A DNA stretch of 64,000 nucleotides, taken from Chitinophaga sp. CF418 (GTDB lineage: Bacteria; Bacteroidota; Bacteroidia; Chitinophagales; Chitinophagaceae). A program made the translations under genes and the position numbers. Under the pieces are notes generated by a model. That model did not search any database. It had not been told where the DNA came from and saw nothing but the letters and a program-made list of their open reading frames with translations. Where the stretch lies: the NCBI RefSeq assembly GCF_900142925.1, contig NZ_FRCN01000022.1, forward strand, positions 31,043 to 95,042. Reading direction: 5' to 3'. Below, one piece after another: positions 43,122-53,034 of this stretch (its first letter is position 1; every line of letters starts with the position of its first letter).

Positions 43122-45488
43122 TTATACAGCATCTTCCCACTTCCAGTTTTTAATATCAGGCATATCTTCCAGGCATTCCCGGATATAGATACTATGCATG
43201 TGTAGTTTATCCTCAAAATGATTTATTACAATATCACCTTTTTCCAGCGCGCGTTCTGTTCTTTGAATAGCTGCAATAGCAAGATGAAAGCGGCTTATTT
43301 TGTTCAGTACTACCATATCGAATGGTGTTGTGGTAGTGCCTTCCTCTATAAACCCTCTTACATGGAAGCGGGCAGGATCAGGCCGTCCGTGTACGAGGTC
43401 GTGAATAATCCTTACATAGCCATGAAAGGCAAATATTACGGGCGCATCATCTGTAAACAGTTCTGTGAAAAGTGCAGCTTCCATTCCATGGGGATGATAT
43501 TCCCGGGGAGAAAGTGCCATCAGGTCCACCACATTTACCACTCTCACCTTTAAGTCGGGAATATCCCTGCGAAGTAACCATGCCGCTGCAACAGTTTCCA
43601 GTGTGGGTACGTCGCCGGCGCATGCCAACACCACATCCGGTTTCTCCTTATTGTCATTGCCGGCCCATTCCCATACGGATGCTCCCTGTGCACAGTGCGC
43701 TGCTGCCTGGGCAATGTTCAGCCATTGTAATGCCGGTTGTTTGCCTGCTACAACGAGGTTGACATAGTTCTTACTTCTCAGGCAATGATCCATCACCGAT
43801 AAGAGGCAATTGGCATCCGGGGGCAGGTAGATGCGAATGACGGAGCTTTTCTTGTTTACGACGGTATCAATGAATCCCGGTCCCTGGTGGCTATAACCAT
43901 TATGGTCCTGCCGCCAGCTATGAGAGGTAAGCAGGTAGTTGAGGGAAGGCAGATCATTCCTCCAGGGGATTTCCAGGCATGTTTTCAGCCATTTCGCATG
44001 CTGGTTGAACATAGAGTCCACAATGGTGATAAAGGCCTCATAACAGGGGAAAATGCCATGTCTGCCGGTAAGCAGGTATCCTTCCAGCCATCCCTGGCAG
44101 AGGTGCTCGCTGAGTACTTCCATGACCCTGCCATCGGGAGAGAGGTGGTCATCGCTGTCCAGCATTGGTTCCATGAAACAGCGATTCGTTACTTCGAATA
44201 CTGCATTCAGGCGGTTGGAGGTGGTTTCATCGGGACAGAACAGCCGGAAGATGCTGCTCTCATCATTCAGCTTGAAGATGTCTCGCAGCATCCTGCCCAG
44301 CTCTTTTGTACCTTCTGCAGTGGTAACACCCGGTTGTGTGACTTCAACTGCATAGTTTGTAAAATCGGGCATATCCAATGGCTGGACTGTCTTACCCCCA
44401 TTGGCATAGGGATTTGCGCCCATGCGCTTATTGCCCGCCGGCGCCAGTTTGGCCAATGAAGGCAGTAGCTGGCCATCTTCCGTAAAGTGTTTTTCAGGTT
44501 TATAACTGCGCAGCCATTGTTCCAGTAACGCCAGCTGGTCCTGGTCTTCCTTTACATCAGCCAGTGGCACCTGGTGTGAGCGGAAGGTGCCTTCAAGGCG
44601 TTTTCCTTTCCACATGACAGGGCCTGTCCATCCTTTGGGAGAACGGAGTATGATTGCCGGCCAGAGAAGCTCTTCCGGACGTTTTTTACCACTTCTGGCA
44701 TTGTCCTGTATCTCCCTGATCTGTTCATAGGCAGTGTCCAGCGCTACCGCCATTTCCTGGTGGATGGCATCAGTTTCTGCTGCTTTTACGAACAAGGTAA
44801 CATAACCGTATCCGTTAAAAAGTGTCGCGAGTGTATTGTCTGACATACGTCCCATGACAGTGGGGCCGGATATCTTGTAACCGTTGAGGTGCAGGATAGG
44901 CAGGACAGCACCATCGCGTACAGGATTGAGAAAACAATTTTGTTTCCAGCTGCCTGCCAGCGGTCCTGTTTCAGCTTCTCCGTCGCCGACTACACAAGCC
45001 GCTATCAGATCAGGATTGTCCATTACAGCGCCGGCAGCATGGGCCAGAGAGTAGCCTAACTCCCCGCCTTCATGTATGGAACCGGGAGTGTGTGCGCTCA
45101 CGTGACTGGGAATGCCGCCGGGGGTGGAGAATTGACGCAAGAAATGTTTCATGCCTTTCTCATCCTGTGTGATATCGGGATAGGTCTCTGTATAAGAGCC
45201 TTCCAGGTAAGTGCTGGCCAGTACAGCAGGAGCGCCATGTCCGGGGCCGCATACAAACAGGATATTGGCATTCGTGTCCCTGATCAGCCGGTTGAGATGT
45301 GTGTAGATAAAGTTGAGACCGGGAGAAGTGCCCCAGTGGCCGAGCAGGCGGGGCTTGATATGATCGGGTAACAAAGGCTCTTTCAGTAATGGGTTGGCTT
45401 GCAGGTAGATCTGGGCGGCGGCGAGATAATTGGATGCCTCCCAGTAGGCATGGATGTCGTGTAATTGTTCATGTGTGAGTGTTGCCAT
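43122..45488 (-). CDS. xfp: xylulose-5-phosphate/fructose-6-phosphate phosphoketolase
   Basis: A 788-residue thiamine-diphosphate enzyme that splits xylulose-5-P or fructose-6-P with phosphate to acetyl-phosphate plus glyceraldehyde-3-P or erythrose-4-P. Landmarks: LLGHWGTSPGLNFIYTHLNR, FVCGPGHGAPAVLASTYLEG, HTPGSIHEGGELGYSLAHAA, VVGDGEAETGPLAGSWKQNC and NGYKISGPTVMGRMSD. ATG 45488 was chosen: it fits the family start and overlaps the acetate kinase end by 20 bp. The acetyl-phosphate goes to that kinase, forming a short acetate- and ATP-yielding shunt. Confidence 0.95.
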   Translation of the reverse strand: MATLTHEQLHDIHAYWEASNYLAAAQIYLQANPLLKEPLLPDHIKPRLLGHWGTSPGLNFIYTHLNRLIRDTNANILFVCGPGHGAPAVLASTYLEGSYTETYPDITQDEKGMKHFLRQFSTPGGIPSHVSAHTPGSIHEGGELGYSLAHAAGAVMDNPDLIAACVVGDGEAETGPLAGSWKQNCFLNPVRDGAVLPILHLNGYKISGPTVMGRMSDNTLATLFNGYGYVTLFVKAAETDAIHQEMAVALDTAYEQIREIQDNARSGKKRPEELLWPAIILRSPKGWTGPVMWKGKRLEGTFRSHQVPLADVKEDQDQLALLEQWLRSYKPEKHFTEDGQLLPSLAKLAPAGNKRMGANPYANGGKTVQPLDMPDFTNYAVEVTQPGVTTAEGTKELGRMLRDIFKLNDESSIFRLFCPDETTSNRLNAVFEVTNRCFMEPMLDSDDHLSPDGRVMEVLSEHLCQGWLEGYLLTGRHGIFPCYEAFITIVDSMFNQHAKWLKTCLEIPWRNDLPSLNYLLTSHSWRQDHNGYSHQGPGFIDTVVNKKSSVIRIYLPPDANCLLSVMDHCLRSKNYVNLVVAGKQPALQWLNIAQAAAHCAQGASVWEWAGNDNKEKPDVVLACAGDVPTLETVAAAWLLRRDIPDLKVRVVNVVDLMALSPREYHPHGMEAALFTELFTDDAPVIFAFHGYVRIIHDLVHGRPDPARFHVRGFIEEGTTTTPFDMVVLNKISRFHLAIAAIQRTERALEKGDIVINHFEDKLHMHSIYIRECLEDMPDIKNWKWEDAV

Positions 45489-46683
45489 ATTGTGTGGTTT
45501 TATGTGACTGCAGGCATTGTTGGGTATGCTGCGCAATAATGAGTTCTTCATTGGTCGCCATTACTCGGACGGTGACCCGGCTACCGGAGGGAGAGATAAT
45601 GTCATTCTTATCATCATTCAGAAAAGGATCTACGGCGATGCCCATGTATTCAAGCCCATCGCAGATCCTTTCCCTGATAACCGGTGCATGTATCCCGATA
45701 CCACCGGTAAATACCAGTGTATCTATGCCGCCTGCAGCAGCTGTTAATGCCCCGATATATTTCTTTGCCTGGTAACAAAACAGCTGGATGGCTTCAGCCG
45801 CTCTCGGGTCTTTGGCTTCTTGTTCAAGTAAGGTTTTGATGTCTGATGCTCCGTCGGAAATGCCTTTTAATCCGGATTGTTTGTTGAGCAGTTCATTCAG
45901 CGAACGTTCACTGATGAAATGTTTTTCCTTCAGCAGATAAAGGATCACGCCTGGATCCAGGTCGCCCGAGCGGGTACTCATGACCAGTCCGCCGGTAGGT
46001 GTAAGTCCCATCGTTGTATCCAGGCTTCTGCCATCTTTTACCACGGCCATACTGGCCCCATTACCGAGATGAGCAATAACAATTTTACCGCTGGCTTCCT
46101 GTGGTGCGAATTGCTTCAGTTGTTGATAAATATACTCATATGACAAGCCATGAAATCCGTATCTTATCACACCATCATTCCATAAATGCCTCGGAAGTGC
46201 GAAATGCCTGGCGGCGAAAGGCATGTCTTTGTGAAAAGCCGTATCGAAACAGGCCACCTGTGGCGTGCCGGGATAAGCATTTTGAAATGCGCGTATAGCC
46301 GTTATTTCTGCTGGTAAATGACCCGGCGCCAATGGAATCAATGTTTCGAATGTCTGCAGCAGGTTGGTTGTTATCAGTTCAGGCAGGTAGTGTTCTTTTC
46401 CTCCCTGTACAATTCTATGGCCGATAGCATGGATGGTATAAGGACTGTAGCTCTCTTTCAGCAGTTGAACCAGGAATTGTATGGCTGCATCGAGATCAGC
46501 GATGGGCTCGTCGACGCGTTCCTCATGACCGGCCGTATCCATCAGGCGGATGCTGCTTTCCCTGCCAATGTCCTGAATGTTTCCCTGACTGATCAGTTGT
46601 ATGGACGATAGGTCGAAAAGTGCAAACTTGAGGCTGGAAGAGCCACAATTGATCGTTAAAATAACAGGTGCCGGAGTATTCAT
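45469..46683 (-). CDS. ackA: acetate kinase
   Basis: A 404-residue acetate kinase: VILTINCGSSSLKFALF (phosphate 1), GHRIVQGGKEH, LAPGHLPAEITAI, ACFDTAFHKDMP, and IRYGFHGLSYEYI, HLGNGASMAVVKDG and VFTGGIGIHAPVIRERICDG. The usual HGTSH triad is HGLSY, a variation of the adjacent residues with the first His kept. It converts acetyl-phosphate and ADP to acetate and ATP. It is the first gene of the operon with phosphoketolase, reading leftward, and overlaps it by 20 bp. Confidence 0.95.
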   Translation of the reverse strand: MNTPAPVILTINCGSSSLKFALFDLSSIQLISQGNIQDIGRESSIRLMDTAGHEERVDEPIADLDAAIQFLVQLLKESYSPYTIHAIGHRIVQGGKEHYLPELITTNLLQTFETLIPLAPGHLPAEITAIRAFQNAYPGTPQVACFDTAFHKDMPFAARHFALPRHLWNDGVIRYGFHGLSYEYIYQQLKQFAPQEASGKIVIAHLGNGASMAVVKDGRSLDTTMGLTPTGGLVMSTRSGDLDPGVILYLLKEKHFISERSLNELLNKQSGLKGISDGASDIKTLLEQEAKDPRAAEAIQLFCYQAKKYIGALTAAAGGIDTLVFTGGIGIHAPVIRERICDGLEYMGIAVDPFLNDDKNDIISPSGSRVTVRVMATNEELIIAQHTQQCLQSHKTTQYGNTHT

Positions 46684-46741
46684 ATCAGCTGTGTTTGTTC
46701 TGGCATAAAATTTTGATAGTATATAACCTTAAATCAATTGT

Positions 46742-47356
46742 ATGCCAGATCACATTTCAGCACCGTTCATCCCGGTACAATACACGGGAGAGGAAACGGA
46801 AACGACCGCAGAAAGGCAGGCCGGCGATGACCAGGCCGCTATTGCAATTTTTGAGCGTGCTGTCAGGAGGCTGCAGAATATTAACGGGTGGGGAAAATTA
46901 TGTGGAGCTTTATCTTCAGAATTTCAGCTGGTGGATAAATTGGGAGAAGAAGTAGAGGGTCCTGCCAGTGCCGGCTTATATATCCGTATTGACATACCTG
47001 GCCCCGGCAACAGTGTAGGTAAGGGCTATGACTGGGTATCAATAGAGCAAATGGAGGATGTACGACTAAACGACCGGCAACAGGTATTTTTCATAAGGGC
47101 AAGACCCACAGGTCATCCTTTACAGAAACATGCCGGTACGGCGCATTTTCTGAAGGAAGAGGCCACCAGCTCCTTTGTGATCACCAGGGATGAAGATGAG
47201 GTGACGGCTACAGTCTACGGCCGGAATGAAGTGCCCAATACGGCGGCGCAGGAAGCGACGGATAAGATCCGTAATGCTGTGATTGGTGTAGGAGGAGCGA
47301 TAGGTATTTCAAAATTGCAGTGGAAGGCGCTGGTAAAATCGCTGCTGCAGGATTAG
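46742..47356 (+). CDS. hypothetical protein
   Basis: A 204-residue soluble protein, start ATG 46742, no recognised domain. It is acidic early (TGEETETTAERQAGDDQAAI), has a mixed alpha/beta middle (LYIRIDIPGPGNSVGKGYDW) and a helical glycine-rich end (VIGVGGAIGISKLQWKALV). No signal peptide. It is divergent from the ackA/xfp operon and may share regulation, but there is no direct evidence. Confidence 0.5.
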   Translation: MPDHISAPFIPVQYTGEETETTAERQAGDDQAAIAIFERAVRRLQNINGWGKLCGALSSEFQLVDKLGEEVEGPASAGLYIRIDIPGPGNSVGKGYDWVSIEQMEDVRLNDRQQVFFIRARPTGHPLQKHAGTAHFLKEEATSSFVITRDEDEVTATVYGRNEVPNTAAQEATDKIRNAVIGVGGAIGISKLQWKALVKSLLQD

Positions 47357-47529
47357 TATGGCATAGTACGGTGGCTTCAAAAATATACATTCAATACTTC
47401 GGAATAGCCTGATCTGTATCTGATATAATACTTTTATTTATTCTAAAAACTATTACTTAACAAAGTTATACGTAATCGAGTATTTGTATAATCTTGGTAA
47501 GGGCGCTATCATAGTGCTTTCTCGGAGAT

Positions 47530-47620
47530 AACCCATATATAACCCATATATAAGCCATATATGACCCATATATAACCCATATTTAAAAGGTATGGGTTAT
47601 ATATGGGTTATATATGGCTT
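47530..47620. repeat. 11-bp tandem repeats forming a 30-bp hairpin
   Basis: AACCCATATAT-type units run from 47530 to about 47581, then the complementary units follow. Left arm 47552-47581 pairs with right arm 47591-47620 over 30 bp with a single G-T pair and a 9-base loop. The two extra left units are outside the stem. No gene is present between 47357 and 47718. Confidence 0.7.
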
Positions 47621-47717
47621 AAGAGTGGCTTTTTAATGGGATATAGAAAAGAAAGGGTAAAATATGAAGCTTTAAAGGACCGATGATCAAGGGTAAATGA
47701 AGCGGCTGTAAAATGAA

Positions 47718-47747
47718 AAAGCCGCCTCATTTTGCTGAGGCGGCTTT
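47718..47747. terminator. bidirectional terminator
   Basis: AAAGCCGCCTCA-TTTTGC-TGAGGCGGCTTT, a 12-bp perfect stem with A and T flanks, 21 bp from the end of the WG-repeat gene on the minus strand. Confidence 0.85.
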
Positions 47748-47768
47748 CTTGTATGTTCGTTGAAGCAA

Positions 47769-49013
47769 CTATTCCTTATATCCCGGGATATAGATTTCGC
47801 CGCTTGTTTTATCCATATAACCTCTTGTGCCACTGGCTATCTGTACAAGTAATGCCTGTCGGTTCACGTCTTCATCAATTATACGTGCCAGGACAGGTTT
47901 TTTCAGCTCTTTCATTGATTCGGCGGGAATTACACCCACCCTGTTACCTACTTTAGTTTCTACGAAGGCATAGTGACCGATATTGTCTTCTCTGTAGGTT
48001 ACATCATCATAGATCAGGGGGATAAGTACGTTACCTTTCATATCGATCACACCTGCCTTACCATTTTTCACTGCCTTGATCTTACCGGAATATTTAGCCA
48101 GACCAGCATGATAAGACATGTACTCGAGCTGCGTATATCCGTTTATGTCAATACTGTCCAGCACTTTCGGCTGCTGGAATATGCGTTCTTCCAGTGTGAC
48201 CCTCCATTTCTCATTTGCCAGTTTATAGATATGCAGATCTTTTTTGGAATCATCTTTCAGGCTGCCCTGTGAGCTGGTTTTGTTCATATCATCTTCCACC
48301 TTTTTCGCTGCTTTGATCACTGCTGCTGATGCAGGTCTGCCACTGGCGTCAAAATAAACAACACGTTCATCTTCGGTGGTTGCTTTGATCAGGTCCTGTG
48401 TACCATCAGAGGCGCCCTTTATTTCGCTGTAGGTTGCAGGGATGATCTCTCTGCCGGTCAGGGCTTCCACTACGCCATATTTATCACTGATGTTGACGAT
48501 CACATAATCCTTTAGTGATTTTTCATCAAAGAATTCTGCGTCATCGTATGGGAATTTTTTAGAGACAGGTTCACCGGTGGTCATATTTACAATTCCCACG
48601 CTGCCTTCTTTTTTAGCGAGCAGCAGGTTAGTTGTTTTTGACATGGGGTTCATCCCGGGCAACTCAAATACAAGCGTTCCTTTTTGTTTGCCGGTAGATG
48701 GATCCAGCAGGATATATCCTTTCTGCACTTTTGCAATGGCCATACCGTTGGGAGATACAAAAGGCATATCATTATATGAGCAGGGGTATACAATTCTGCC
48801 GGAAGAGTGGATCAGTCCCACTTTTTTATTATTCTCAACCCGGGCGTATTCACCTTCAAACAGGTGTATACTGTCGAACTGAGGTTCCATTACAACCGTA
48901 TGCTTTTTATTGGTAAGCCCCCATTTGTTTTTTTCTGCATAAGGATAGAGGCCGTCCTGGGCATTGCACCATGCACTGATCAGGAGAACCGGCAGGAAGA
49001 ATATGGTTTTCAT
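47769..49013 (-). CDS. WG-repeat secreted protein
   Basis: A 414-residue protein started at ATG 49013 (signal peptide MKTIFFLPVLLISAWCNAQ). It carries WG-type beta repeats (KNKWGLTNKKHTVVMEPQFD, KKVGLIHSSGRIVYPCSYND, DKYGVVEALTGREIIPATYS, GKAGVIDMKGNVLIPLIYDD, GNRVGVIPAESMKELKKPVL). Such propeller-like proteins are common in Bacteroidota with mostly unknown function. Single gene. Confidence 0.85.
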   Translation of the reverse strand: MKTIFFLPVLLISAWCNAQDGLYPYAEKNKWGLTNKKHTVVMEPQFDSIHLFEGEYARVENNKKVGLIHSSGRIVYPCSYNDMPFVSPNGMAIAKVQKGYILLDPSTGKQKGTLVFELPGMNPMSKTTNLLLAKKEGSVGIVNMTTGEPVSKKFPYDDAEFFDEKSLKDYVIVNISDKYGVVEALTGREIIPATYSEIKGASDGTQDLIKATTEDERVVYFDASGRPASAAVIKAAKKVEDDMNKTSSQGSLKDDSKKDLHIYKLANEKWRVTLEERIFQQPKVLDSIDINGYTQLEYMSYHAGLAKYSGKIKAVKNGKAGVIDMKGNVLIPLIYDDVTYREDNIGHYAFVETKVGNRVGVIPAESMKELKKPVLARIIDEDVNRQALLVQIASGTRGYMDKTSGEIYIPGYKE

Positions 49014-49187
49014 AAAGTATAGGATTGGTGTTGTGGCAAATATAAAGATTTTGATCAATATATTCAGCTTCTCTTTAATATGTTGGTATGTTAAAGAGTA
49101 GAAGGTATATTTGCCGCCGAATTACAGCAAAGTGAAAATCTATCCGCTTTTATAGGATGGGTAAGCCAGGTAATAAAAACTGTACAA

Positions 49188-49436
49188 ATGAGAATTAGCG
49201 AACAGGCGTTATTAGTAATTGACCAATTGAAGCAGGCCCTTAGCGATACAGAAGTAGAAAGCATCATATCTGCATTTGCAGAAAATACAGCAAACAACAG
49301 AATATATTCTGAGCGGCTGGAAAGCCTCATTGAGAATATTTCTCCCCTGGAATGCAATAGTCAGCAATGGCGTAATTTCAGGATTGCACGAATCTGTATA
49401 GGCCGGCTCTTCACGCTGGAAGCAGTAAGTGCCTGA
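49188..49436 (+). CDS. hypothetical small helical protein
   Basis: An 82-residue helical protein (ISEQALLVIDQLKQALSDTEVESIISAFAE...), acidic in its first half and more basic at the end. No known family. It sits between two minus-strand genes with no visible promoter boxes. The length and codon pattern look genuine, but the support is weak. Confidence 0.4.
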   Translation: MRISEQALLVIDQLKQALSDTEVESIISAFAENTANNRIYSERLESLIENISPLECNSQQWRNFRIARICIGRLFTLEAVSA

Positions 49437-49442
49437 TGGCTC

Positions 49443-50672
49443 TTATTGCCTGAAGGCGGCCAGGATATGCTTGATCATATCATCCATGGATTTATTTTCT
49501 ATCCATCTTACTACCGCAACAAGTTCATGACCTGGGTCTACGTAGATGAGATTTGTACCGTTACCGATATGTACAAATGCATCTGCAGGGGCGCTGGGAA
49601 GTAATTCTTTACCTGTATTCAGGAACCAGTTCATGTATCCATATGTTGGTTTTGCAATAGTAGGTGTAAGGGATTGCTTTACCCATTGCGCTGAGATGAG
49701 CTGTTTTCCGTTCCAGTTGCCCCTGTGCAATGTCAGCAGACCGAAACGGGCCATATCATAGGCATGGATGAACATACCACCTCCCCAATGTCCGCCGCCG
49801 CTGACGGATTGTACCACAGCGCCATCCAGCACTATCCAGGAATTGCGGTAGCCATTCCATCTCCAGGTATCAGAAGCGCCTATTTCGTCCATGATATTTG
49901 TTTTCAGCACCTGTGGCAATGGTTTACGCCATACGCTGGTAGCAGCAAGGGCCAGGGCGTTTACTCTTACGTCATTATACTTCCATACATCGCCAGGTGT
50001 ATTCCGCTTGCGTGTCATCCACTCTGACGCATTTCCTTCCGGCCTGTCCGCCCAATCAGGTTTACCCCACAGTGTACCTTCCCAGTCGCTCGTTTGCCGT
50101 AACATGACATCCCAGGTCAGTATACTATTATGTGGGCCGGCAAAAGGATATAATAACTGAGGCTGTCCCAGTTGTTCTGCGCCTGGGCCTATGGCCGCAG
50201 GATTATATACTTCGATGGGTGGCACATAGTGTGACACCGGATCCTGTACGCTGCGGATAAGGCCTTTATCCACTGCCAATCCCACTACTACAGAGAGGAA
50301 ACTTTTGGTAACGCTGTGTGTCATGTCCACGCGTGTCGGCTCACCCCATTCTGCCACGATATAGCCTTTATAAACAATCACGCCGGTGGCATCTCCTCTT
50401 GTGGAAAAAGGTCCGATACCCGTGCTGAAAGGCTCTTTCCCGAAACTGAGTGCCTGTGCGATCTCCATGTTACGGGGTGCTTTGGTCTCATTGTCTTTTG
50501 CAAATTGTATGGCAGCTGCCAGTTTTGCAGTATCCAATCCCATGTCGGCAGGGGAGCGATGTTGCCAGACATCTTTTGTGGGAAAATAAGCAACATTTTT
50601 ATTGGTTTTTGTTTGTGCGGAAAGCAGTGTGGTGGCACTTAACAGCAATAAGGAGAGGAACAGGTGTTTCAT
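49443..50672 (-). CDS. beta-lactamase-family serine hydrolase (class C fold)
   Basis: A 409-residue periplasmic protein with signal peptide (MKHLFLSLLLLSATTLLSAQ). SxxK motif HSVTKSF with Ser120 and Lys123, and a YxN-like KYNDVRVNAL block with Tyr232. The end FVHIGNGTNLIYVDPGHELVAVVRW has the HIGNG block usual near the third motif. Members of this group are mostly esterases or D-aminopeptidases rather than true beta-lactamases. Substrate unknown. Confidence 0.85.
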   Translation of the reverse strand: MKHLFLSLLLLSATTLLSAQTKTNKNVAYFPTKDVWQHRSPADMGLDTAKLAAAIQFAKDNETKAPRNMEIAQALSFGKEPFSTGIGPFSTRGDATGVIVYKGYIVAEWGEPTRVDMTHSVTKSFLSVVVGLAVDKGLIRSVQDPVSHYVPPIEVYNPAAIGPGAEQLGQPQLLYPFAGPHNSILTWDVMLRQTSDWEGTLWGKPDWADRPEGNASEWMTRKRNTPGDVWKYNDVRVNALALAATSVWRKPLPQVLKTNIMDEIGASDTWRWNGYRNSWIVLDGAVVQSVSGGGHWGGGMFIHAYDMARFGLLTLHRGNWNGKQLISAQWVKQSLTPTIAKPTYGYMNWFLNTGKELLPSAPADAFVHIGNGTNLIYVDPGHELVAVVRWIENKSMDDMIKHILAAFRQ

Positions 50673-50959
50673 ACAGGTAAGATAATGATCTTTCTGATAT
50701 GTTATATATCGTTAAATCACCAGAGGATTTGCGATATATGGTCATGGTGTCATCTTGGCATCGTTTCAACTTGTTATTAATCAAGTTGTTAATGAATGGA
50801 ACGCTTTTAGTATAGAGAGACGGCCATGGCATCTGGCAGCTCTTTTTGCTTGTTTAGCAATTATTTGCCTGTTCAGCACAATTGCAGCTTACAGATGATG
50901 TGTCACTTAATTTTGGTTTATAAACAACAGATCAGTAAAAAGATTAACCGGCTAAGACT
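50673..50959. other. intergenic region, 287 bp
   Basis: Divergent upstream region of the serine hydrolase and alcohol-dehydrogenase-type genes. A TAATTTTG element lies at 50908-50915, with a TTG 23 bp earlier, slightly outside the consensus spacing. No hairpin. Confidence 0.35.
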
Positions 50960-51955
50960 ATGAAAAATGATCACATGCACGCGCTCATTCTGGAGAATTA
51001 TGGCGACCCGTTTGTATATACACAGATAGACAGACCTAAACCAGATTATGGTGAAGTATTGGTAAGAATAAAGGCCAGTGGTTTAAATCCGCTGGACGCG
51101 AAAATTAAAGCAGGGCAGGCAGAATTAGTGAAGCAGCCTTTACCTGCTATTTTGGGAATTGATATGGCGGGCATCGTAGTGGAAGTCGGTGAAGGTGTGA
51201 CAGGCTTTGCTCCCGGCGATAAGGTGTATGGCATGACCGGCGGAGTAGCCGGATTACAGGGTTCCCTGGCGGAATATGTTGCAGTGGATGCTGAGCTCAT
51301 TGCCAGGAAACCGGTCAATCTTACTATGCGGGAAGCTGCAGCCATCCCATTGGGATTCATTACCGCCTGGGAAGGACTGGTAGATAAAGCGAAAGTATTT
51401 GCCGGACAGAAAGTGCTCATACATGGAGGTTCCGGAGGTGTTGGACAAATGGCTATACAGATCGCATGTGCCTTCGGCGCAGATGTATATGCTACGGATA
51501 ATGATGGTAAGAAAGCGGTTGTTGAATGGCTGGGTGCAACACATATTGACTATGAAACAATGAGTGTGGCTGAATATGTGGACAAGTACACCCGTGGAGC
51601 GGGTTTTGACATTGTTTTTGATACAGTAGGTGGTACTACGCTGGATGCTTCTTTTGAGGCTGTAAAGCCCCAGGACGGACATGTGATCAGTTCCCTGGGA
51701 TGGGGCTCACACAGCCTGGCGCCATTGTCTTCCAAAGGTGCGACGTATTCGGGAGTCTTTACATTACTGCCGATGATGACAGGAATGGGGAGGGAACATC
51801 ACGTTGCAATCTTAAGAGAAGCCACGAGGATGGCGGAAGCAGGTCAGATATTGCCACTGCTGGATCCTCGTCATTTTCATCTGCAGACGGCAGAACAGGC
51901 ACATACGCTTATCGTGAATCGCAGTGCGACAGGTAAGATTGTAGTGGAAATATAG
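50960..51955 (+). CDS. zinc-independent quinone oxidoreductase (MDR family)
   Basis: A 331-residue medium-chain dehydrogenase/reductase: GEVLVRIKASGLNPLDAKIK (catalytic-domain start), the AILGIDMAGIVVEVGEG block and VLIHGGSGGVGQMAIQIACAFGADVYATD (NADPH-binding AxGGVGxxxxQ). The structural zinc Cys cluster is absent, as expected for quinone oxidoreductase/enoyl reductase types. Substrate not predictable. Confidence 0.87.
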   Translation: MKNDHMHALILENYGDPFVYTQIDRPKPDYGEVLVRIKASGLNPLDAKIKAGQAELVKQPLPAILGIDMAGIVVEVGEGVTGFAPGDKVYGMTGGVAGLQGSLAEYVAVDAELIARKPVNLTMREAAAIPLGFITAWEGLVDKAKVFAGQKVLIHGGSGGVGQMAIQIACAFGADVYATDNDGKKAVVEWLGATHIDYETMSVAEYVDKYTRGAGFDIVFDTVGGTTLDASFEAVKPQDGHVISSLGWGSHSLAPLSSKGATYSGVFTLLPMMTGMGREHHVAILREATRMAEAGQILPLLDPRHFHLQTAEQAHTLIVNRSATGKIVVEI

Positions 51956-52090
51956 ATCTGTTCAGGAATTATTTAAAGGATCAGGCGCGATGCGAAAATG
52001 CCCGTGCCTGATCCTTTTTGGTTTTCCCCGGGTTTTCAATTTGATCCCGGTTTCACATTGTTTTCCTGCAGCAGGCATCCCATTCTGTAT

Positions 52091-52804
52091 TTAGCTGAGT
52101 GCATCATGAAAAATGATGCCTAAAGTGTGCCTATGGCCACTATGCAAAGGGCTAACCCCATGTTTCATATTTACCCGGTAGTACCCGCGGCTGCCTTTTG
52201 CTGGTCTGAAGTTGGTAGTGAACAGCAGCATATCGCCTCTTTTCGGCTGTAGTACATTGGCTTTGGACTGTGCCCTGGGGATCTGTTCTGTCAATACAAA
52301 TTCTCCACCTGTATAATCTTCTCCCGGTTCATTAAGAAAGAGTACTGCCTGCATGGGGAACCATACATCGCCATAGAGATCCTGGTGTAGGGTGTTAAAT
52401 CCGCCGGAGCCATATTTTAATATCAGGATAGTAGGTTTATCCTGTCCCTTTTCCTGGCAGCGCTGTTTCAGTTCCTCGTGTGTGGCGGGGAACTGCTGTT
52501 CTATCTGTAATACTTCCATCCATTTATTGGCAATGGGCGCCAGATGGCTATATACGGTCTCTCTTATCTGTGTGATCAGCGCAGGCAGTGGATACCGGAA
52601 GTATTTATATTCTCCTGCACCGAAGCGGTAGCGCTCCATAGAGATCGTTTTACGATAAGTATTATCGGCATTGTATGCAGTGATCAATTCATCACATTCT
52701 TTTGGCGTCAGTACCCCGCTGACGAGCGCATATCCCTGCTCATGCATATTACTTGTTACCTGCTGCCAGTCCTTTCCCTGCAGGCGTTCCACTATATTTT
52801 TCAT
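52091..52804 (-). CDS. 2-oxoglutarate Fe(II) oxygenase
   Basis: A 237-residue enzyme with the 2OG-Fe(II) facial triad: FNTLHQDLYGDVWFPMQAVL (His and Asp), and VNMKHGVSPLHSGHRHTLGI (distal His and the Arg that binds 2-oxoglutarate). The block FLNEPGEDYTGGEFVLTE is a family signature. ATG 52804 chosen. It hydroxylates a protein or small-molecule substrate that cannot be named here. Single gene, convergent with the previous. Confidence 0.83.
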   Translation of the reverse strand: MKNIVERLQGKDWQQVTSNMHEQGYALVSGVLTPKECDELITAYNADNTYRKTISMERYRFGAGEYKYFRYPLPALITQIRETVYSHLAPIANKWMEVLQIEQQFPATHEELKQRCQEKGQDKPTILILKYGSGGFNTLHQDLYGDVWFPMQAVLFLNEPGEDYTGGEFVLTEQIPRAQSKANVLQPKRGDMLLFTTNFRPAKGSRGYYRVNMKHGVSPLHSGHRHTLGIIFHDALS

Positions 52805-53034
52805 GGTCCTGTTTTTTGACAAAAGTAGGGCAGGAGGCAGGGCTGGAAAACCCGGAACTTGCTTTTCCGGGGAGGGAGGATCTGGTCATTGTTTGAATTT
52901 TACAATTATCAGTTTGTTTAGTGTAACAGCCGGGAGCAAGGGTAGAATTAAATTTGTAGAAGGACTGATGAAGATTTTAGCATGGAATTAACCCTTGTAG
53001 CACAGATCATTTTATTAAGTTAATAACGTAATTC

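Noticed and set aside
43887..44459. 190-codon frame opposite the phosphoketolase gene
   Set aside because: It is a shadow of a highly conserved enzyme gene and resembles no known family.
47530..47620. CRISPR array
   Set aside because: Units are only 11 bp, directly adjacent without spacers, and inverted copies follow; no cas genes in the window.
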